In this document: piece after piece, positions 43,693 to 47,053 of the stretch
How the letters are laid out: each line of letters begins with the position of its first letter
Numbering within the stretch: the stretch's first letter is position 1
Assembly (NCBI GenBank): GCA_022360175.1
Contig: JAKSDI010000143.1
Coordinates: 1-47,053, forward strand
Origin: Chitinophagales bacterium
GTDB taxonomy: Bacteria; Bacteroidota; Bacteroidia; Chitinophagales; Saprospiraceae
Length of the DNA: 47,053 nucleotides
Reading direction: 5' to 3'
Notes under the pieces: model-generated
Databases searched by the model: none
What the model was told of the DNA's origin: nothing
What the model saw: only the letters and a program-made list of their open reading frames with translations
Translations under genes and position numbers: made by a program

Positions 43693-45204
43693 ATGCGAAC
43701 GGATATAGATACAGTAAAACTCACCTTTGGGCTCAAGATTCATCAGCTGAGGCAAGATCAAGAACTCTCCTATCAACAACTCTCAAAGAAAACAGGCCTT
43801 GCTGTTTCCTATCTACACAATATTGAAAAAGGGAAAAAATACCCAAAGGCAGATAAAATCATTTTACTAGCAAAGGCTCTTAAAACCGATTATAATTATC
43901 TCGTATCATTAGAAGGTGATAAGCGGTTAAAACCGATTATTGATCTCATACACTCCGACTTCCTAAAGATATTTCCACTCGAATTATTTGGGATCAACAC
44001 CCCCAAATTGATGGAATTGTTATCCGCAGCACCAGGGAGAACGAACGCATTTATTAGCACCGTGATCAAAATTGTTCGCAATTACCAATTGCAGGGAGAG
44101 GATTTTTATAAAGCGGCCTTAAGATCCTATCAAGATCTCCATGATAACTACTTTGCCGAATTAGAACAAGCAGTTGTTAAATTCAAACAGAAACATCAGC
44201 TAGCTCAAAATGCAGCGCTACATCCGGAAGTATTAGAGCGTTTATTAAATTATTATGAAATAGCTGTTGATAGAAATTATCTTCCTCAGCAGATAAGCCT
44301 AAGAGAAATTCGATCATTTTACAGCCCTTCTAATCGAACACTATATCTCAATACCAGCCTCTCCAATGCACAGGAAAGCTGGTTGCTTGGTAAAGAGTTA
44401 GGATTCCAGTTTTTGGATATAAAAGAGCGTCCATATGAAACCAGGATGGCTGAAGTTGATTCCTTTGATAAATTACTCAACAATTTCAAAGCTTCATATT
44501 TCTCTGTAGCATTATTAATTGATGAGCGAGAAATGGTGGCAGATATTGAGGAGATGGCACGTTGGGAAAATTGGGACGGAGAAGCTTTTCTTGGCTTACT
44601 CGATAAATATAATGTCACATCTGAAATGCTGATACAACGATTGGCCAACATCCTACCTCAGCATTTTGATATCAAGGATTTATTTTTCCTACGCTTCTTT
44701 GGAGGTGCCGATCTCCAAAAATTTGAGATGACCAAGGAGATGCACCTCTCACAACTGCACAATCCGCACGCCAACCAACTAGACGAACATTATTGTCGGC
44801 GTTGGATTTCTATCAACCTCATCCGCAAGCTTAAAGCTATGCAAGGCCTCGAGAATACGGAAGGCCCCATTATAGGAGCTCAAATATCCCGTTATTGGGG
44901 TACACCTAACTCTTATTTCTGCATTGCTTTTGCAAAATCAGGGCATAATGCTCCAGAAAATAGCTCCAGTATTACTATAGGCCTACTCGTTGATGACAAA
45001 CTTCGAAGATTATTCAGATTTCTGGACGACCCCAGAATGCCTGTTAAAAATGTACATACTACCTGCGAACGATGTGGCATTTCTGACTGTGGAGCCAGAG
45101 CGGTCCCCCCTACTGTCCTTCAACATACTCGCATCAAACAGGAAATTAAAAATGAACTAGAGGCCTTAGAGCGCTCTAATAAGGAAGCTGTAAAAGATCA
45201 ATAG
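43693..45204 (+). CDS. XRE-family regulator of the RamB/ScfR type
   Basis: A 503-residue DNA-binding protein. The N-terminal Cro/C1-type helix-turn-helix (about 12-66) reads LRQDQELSYQQLSKKTGLAVSYLHNIEKG. The long remainder resembles short-chain-fatty-acid regulators: a degenerate IrrE/M78-like segment where HExxH would be (SWLLGKELGFQFL), an effector-type domain, and a C-terminal cysteine cluster CERCGISDCGARAVPP near residues 457-472. Such regulators (for example mycobacterial RamB) control acetate, propionate or glyoxylate-cycle genes in response to acyl-CoA or related metabolites. It is divergent from pckA, so it probably tunes gluconeogenesis to the carbon source; this is inference from position and family. 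Confidence 0.82.
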   Translation: MRTDIDTVKLTFGLKIHQLRQDQELSYQQLSKKTGLAVSYLHNIEKGKKYPKADKIILLAKALKTDYNYLVSLEGDKRLKPIIDLIHSDFLKIFPLELFGINTPKLMELLSAAPGRTNAFISTVIKIVRNYQLQGEDFYKAALRSYQDLHDNYFAELEQAVVKFKQKHQLAQNAALHPEVLERLLNYYEIAVDRNYLPQQISLREIRSFYSPSNRTLYLNTSLSNAQESWLLGKELGFQFLDIKERPYETRMAEVDSFDKLLNNFKASYFSVALLIDEREMVADIEEMARWENWDGEAFLGLLDKYNVTSEMLIQRLANILPQHFDIKDLFFLRFFGGADLQKFEMTKEMHLSQLHNPHANQLDEHYCRRWISINLIRKLKAMQGLENTEGPIIGAQISRYWGTPNSYFCIAFAKSGHNAPENSSSITIGLLVDDKLRRLFRFLDDPRMPVKNVHTTCERCGISDCGARAVPPTVLQHTRIKQEIKNELEALERSNKEAVKDQ

Positions 45205-45282
45205 CAATATTATGGAGAAGAGATTCATATTGTTTTAAGTTTTATAGTTGTTGCTGAGGTTTCGAGAGATGTTTTCAAATAT

Positions 45283-45325
45283 CAACTACTTCGAGAAGCA
45301 ATTAGCAGTTAGCTCGAAGCAGTTG
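45283..45325. terminator. Terminator-like hairpin between convergent genes
   Basis: CAACTACTTCGAG pairs with CTCGAAGCAGTTG (12 of 13; the odd pair is G-U on the minus strand) across a 17-nt loop. No immediate T-tract, so termination is likely but not certain. Confidence 0.5.
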
Positions 45326-45349
45326 AGCAATAACATTTCATTATTTTTC

Positions 45350-46522
45350 CTATTCTAAAACGACCTTACCTGCCGACATTAGCTGGCCTTTTGCATTTTC
45401 CAATCTATACTGATAGATTCCCATAGCGGCATTAGCATCAAATTGAACATTGACCATTTTTAAGCCTACCATACCGTTAATTATTTGTTGGTGTACGAGT
45501 TGTCCAGTCGAATTATATAATTCTAGTGTCCAGTCACTTCCATCGTTTTTCTCAAACTCTAGTTGGAACATCCCGTTGGTGGGATTGGGGAAAACTTTTG
45601 AAGCAAGATGAAATGTATTTTCGTCACGAGTGCTGCTCACTAGATTTTTAACGTCATCAGACATATGAGCATCGATCACAACTCCATCTTCTACCACTAT
45701 AAACAAAGCTGTTCGGGGCAAACCTTTAGCATAAAAGCCGTAATCTATTCTATTGACAGTTTTACCTTGTTCTAGTCCAAATGCTGTCAAGAGAGCAAGA
45801 GGTGCTGGTTGGCCTCCCAGAAAAAAACTATCAACAATTGTTGCGTTTTCCTTTACCATAAGCGCTTCAACGCTAATTGTTCCTGCACCTTCCGGATCAG
45901 GAAGTATTAAGTTGCCGTAGCCTGTCACTGTTTTTGTAATATCAAAATGCCCTACAGCATTACCAGGTACGTGGTCAAGCCCAAAACTTTGAATAGTAAC
46001 AGAATAATTTCCATCAATACTAAGCTCGGAGGACCAGGAATCACCATAATTCAGAGGAAACTGTACAAAAACAGAGGGTTCTTCATAAATAACCAAATTA
46101 GGCTGAGCATTTAACGAATCGCCAGAATTGCCTGTAAAGGCCTGAAGAGTGCTAAGAACAGCATCATTATAACGTCCTACCGTGCTATGATAATCTTCTG
46201 TTAATTCTTCATAAAAAATGACTTGTTGTGGTGCAATATCTAACAAGGGAAAAGAAGTAGAATCAGTAAGAGTAGCTTCTGGCAAGTTGGGGTTCGAGCC
46301 TAAGTTTTTTTGATAGGTATAAGAGTAATCTAATGTAATCCCACTAAAATCCCAAGTCTGATTGGGACCATCATTTGGTATTTCGATACTCGTCTCCTCA
46401 ATCACCCATCCAACAATATCTTCATCAGGTGTCAATGTATAATCAGAGCGTTCTACCGTTATCTGCGCGCTCAACTGAAAACTGATCAACAAAAAAGTAA
46501 TAAGGAAAGTAAAGTACTTCAT
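45350..46522 (-). CDS. T9SS type A sorting domain protein of unknown function
   Basis: A 390-residue secreted protein from the ATG at 46522, where the signal peptide begins (MKYFTFLITFLLISFQLSAQ); an upstream in-frame start only adds eight residues. The body is beta-rich and Asp/Ser/Thr-rich without catalytic motifs; blocks include WVIEETSIEIPNDGPNQTWD and FPLNYGDSWSSELSIDGNY, seen in many uncharacterised Bacteroidota exported proteins. The last ~80 residues are a T9SS sorting domain (VFPNPTNGMFQLEFEK, GIYQYRLENAKGQLMSAGKVVLE). Probably cell-surface or secreted. Single gene. Confidence 0.82.
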   Translation of the reverse strand: MKYFTFLITFLLISFQLSAQITVERSDYTLTPDEDIVGWVIEETSIEIPNDGPNQTWDFSGITLDYSYTYQKNLGSNPNLPEATLTDSTSFPLLDIAPQQVIFYEELTEDYHSTVGRYNDAVLSTLQAFTGNSGDSLNAQPNLVIYEEPSVFVQFPLNYGDSWSSELSIDGNYSVTIQSFGLDHVPGNAVGHFDITKTVTGYGNLILPDPEGAGTISVEALMVKENATIVDSFFLGGQPAPLALLTAFGLEQGKTVNRIDYGFYAKGLPRTALFIVVEDGVVIDAHMSDDVKNLVSSTRDENTFHLASKVFPNPTNGMFQLEFEKNDGSDWTLELYNSTGQLVHQQIINGMVGLKMVNVQFDANAAMGIYQYRLENAKGQLMSAGKVVLE

Positions 46523-46538
46523 GATTATAGGTATTGCA

Positions 46539-46569
46539 AAAGCCACCTTGAAATTTGTCAGTGGCCTTT
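46539..46569 (-). terminator. Weak hairpin upstream of the T9SS protein gene
   Basis: AAAGCCAC (46539-46546) pairs with GTGGC-C-TTT (46561-46569) with one bulged base. On the minus strand it could end transcription from the CHAT remnant; the T-run is short. Confidence 0.35.
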
Positions 46570-46639
46570 CGATTAAAAAAGAATTACAATACCCTTTATG
46601 TATCGATCAAAAAAAGGTTAATGAAAAAGTGGCATTAAT

Positions 46640-46906
46640 TTATTGAACCAGTACAAACCCTGCCCAGTAGAAGGGATCAGGATACTTTTCACGGATACTC
46701 GCCTGGGCTTTTCGGAAAGCCTCCGGGATACTCTTACTATCATTCAGCCAATTATAGAAAAGGAGATCATCAGTTCTTCTGTCAAAGGAATAGAAAGCAG
46801 TATAAGCTGATAGTAATACGCCACCTCTGTGATTCATAAAAGTGGCGTCCTTTAAGTGCCAAGGCAAAATTGTATTACCATTATATTGAGAAGAATGTTC
46901 ATTCTA
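46640..46906 (-). pseudogene. C-terminal remnant of a CHAT-domain protease
   Basis: An open frame of about 88 codons bounded upstream by a TAG at 46904-46906 and without an ATG until inside the conserved part. Its C-terminus, SIPEAFRKAQASIREKYPDPFYWAGFVLVQ in two halves (SIPEAFRKAQASIREKY and PDPFYWAGFVLVQ), is the typical end of CHAT (caspase HetF-associated with TPRs) domains, and YNWLND precedes it as expected. The catalytic His and Cys motifs lie N-terminal to this segment in intact proteins and are absent here. Upstream sequence is REP-like DNA, so the gene was probably truncated by rearrangement. A functional short protein cannot be excluded. Confidence 0.7.
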
Positions 46907-46975
46907 GGCAAGGCGAGAAACGTAGGCGAAGTGGTGCTTCGACGTCCCGATAGCTATCGCATACGCGTCAACTTA
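46904..46975. repeat. REP-like palindromic DNA
   Basis: A GC-richer patch with two palindromes: ACGT-AGG-CGAAG-TGGTG-CTTCG-ACGT (46920-46945) and CGATAGCTATCG (46948-46959). The CCCGATAGCTATCG type of sequence is, in my recollection, a frequent intergenic repeat in Bacteroidota. It abuts the broken end of the CHAT remnant. Confidence 0.4.
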
Positions 46976-46995
46976 TGTAGAAAAGTAAATAAAAA

Positions 46996-47043
46996 ATGCT
47001 GCTTAAGTTTGTTCAAGCAACATTTAGAACACTTAAGCAGCAT
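46996..47043 (-). terminator. Strong Rho-independent terminator of a gene beyond the right edge
   Basis: GAACACTTAAGCAGCAT (47027-47043) pairs with ATGCTGCTTAAGT..GTTC (46996-47014, two bulged bases); on the minus strand the stem is followed by TTTTTTATTT. It implies a minus-strand gene or RNA ending just outside the window. Confidence 0.82.
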
Positions 47044-47053
47044 CAAAATGAAT

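Overview
The window looks like chromosomal DNA of a Bacteroidota species, probably from the Saprospiria/Saprospirales (Lewinella-like) branch. Several proteins end in type IX secretion (T9SS) type A sorting domains, and one gene encodes a T9SS plug-like protein. Start sites lack Shine-Dalgarno sequences, and a few promoters fit the Bacteroidota TTTG / TAnnTTTG pattern. The genus is inferred from protein style only; there is no rRNA here.

Left part (1-11.1 kb): a sulfur-flavoured stretch holds a YeeE/YedE transporter start and thioredoxin on the minus strand, then a cysteine-dioxygenase-like cupin and a T9SS-exported arylsulfotransferase on the plus strand, with a glycine-rich RRM protein between these last two. 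A minus-strand TolC / MacA-like adaptor / DUF2064 run follows, then the T9SS plug-like protein, a thioredoxin-fold lipoprotein that has lost its CxxC, and a NagD-like HAD phosphatase.

Accessory core (11.4-20.0 kb): five tightly packed plus-strand genes encode an envelope system that I do not recognise as described. They are a metalloprotease-like protein with a broken HExxH (HSLAH), a four-helix membrane protein ending in what looks like an effector-associated domain (EAD11 type), an M48-like protease with intact HEIGHH and C-terminal membrane helices, a PKD lipoprotein, and a von Willebrand A protein fused to a beta-barrel-like C-terminus. A REP-like palindrome lies just upstream. A 257-bp MITE-like element lies downstream, beyond a cyclophilin gene.

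Middle (20.0-34.2 kb): a quinone-oxidoreductase/phosphoesterase pair is followed by a giant (2897-residue) T9SS-sorted cysteine-rich repeat protein with PA, dockerin-like and cohesin-like segments. Divergent from it is a helical-repeat protein followed by an ECF sigma factor and an overlapping membrane protein with a beta-barrel-like C-terminus (probable anti-sigma partner).

Right part (34.2-47.1 kb): rmuC, a PlsC-like acyltransferase, a second ECF sigma / membrane partner pair, a glyoxalase-like protein, a 2OG-Fe(II) oxygenase, and pckA divergent from a RamB/ScfR-like XRE regulator. The pckA-regulator intergenic region is rich in palindromes and direct repeats. The window ends with a T9SS-sorted protein, a truncated CHAT-protease remnant, REP-like DNA and a strong minus-strand terminator of a gene outside the window.
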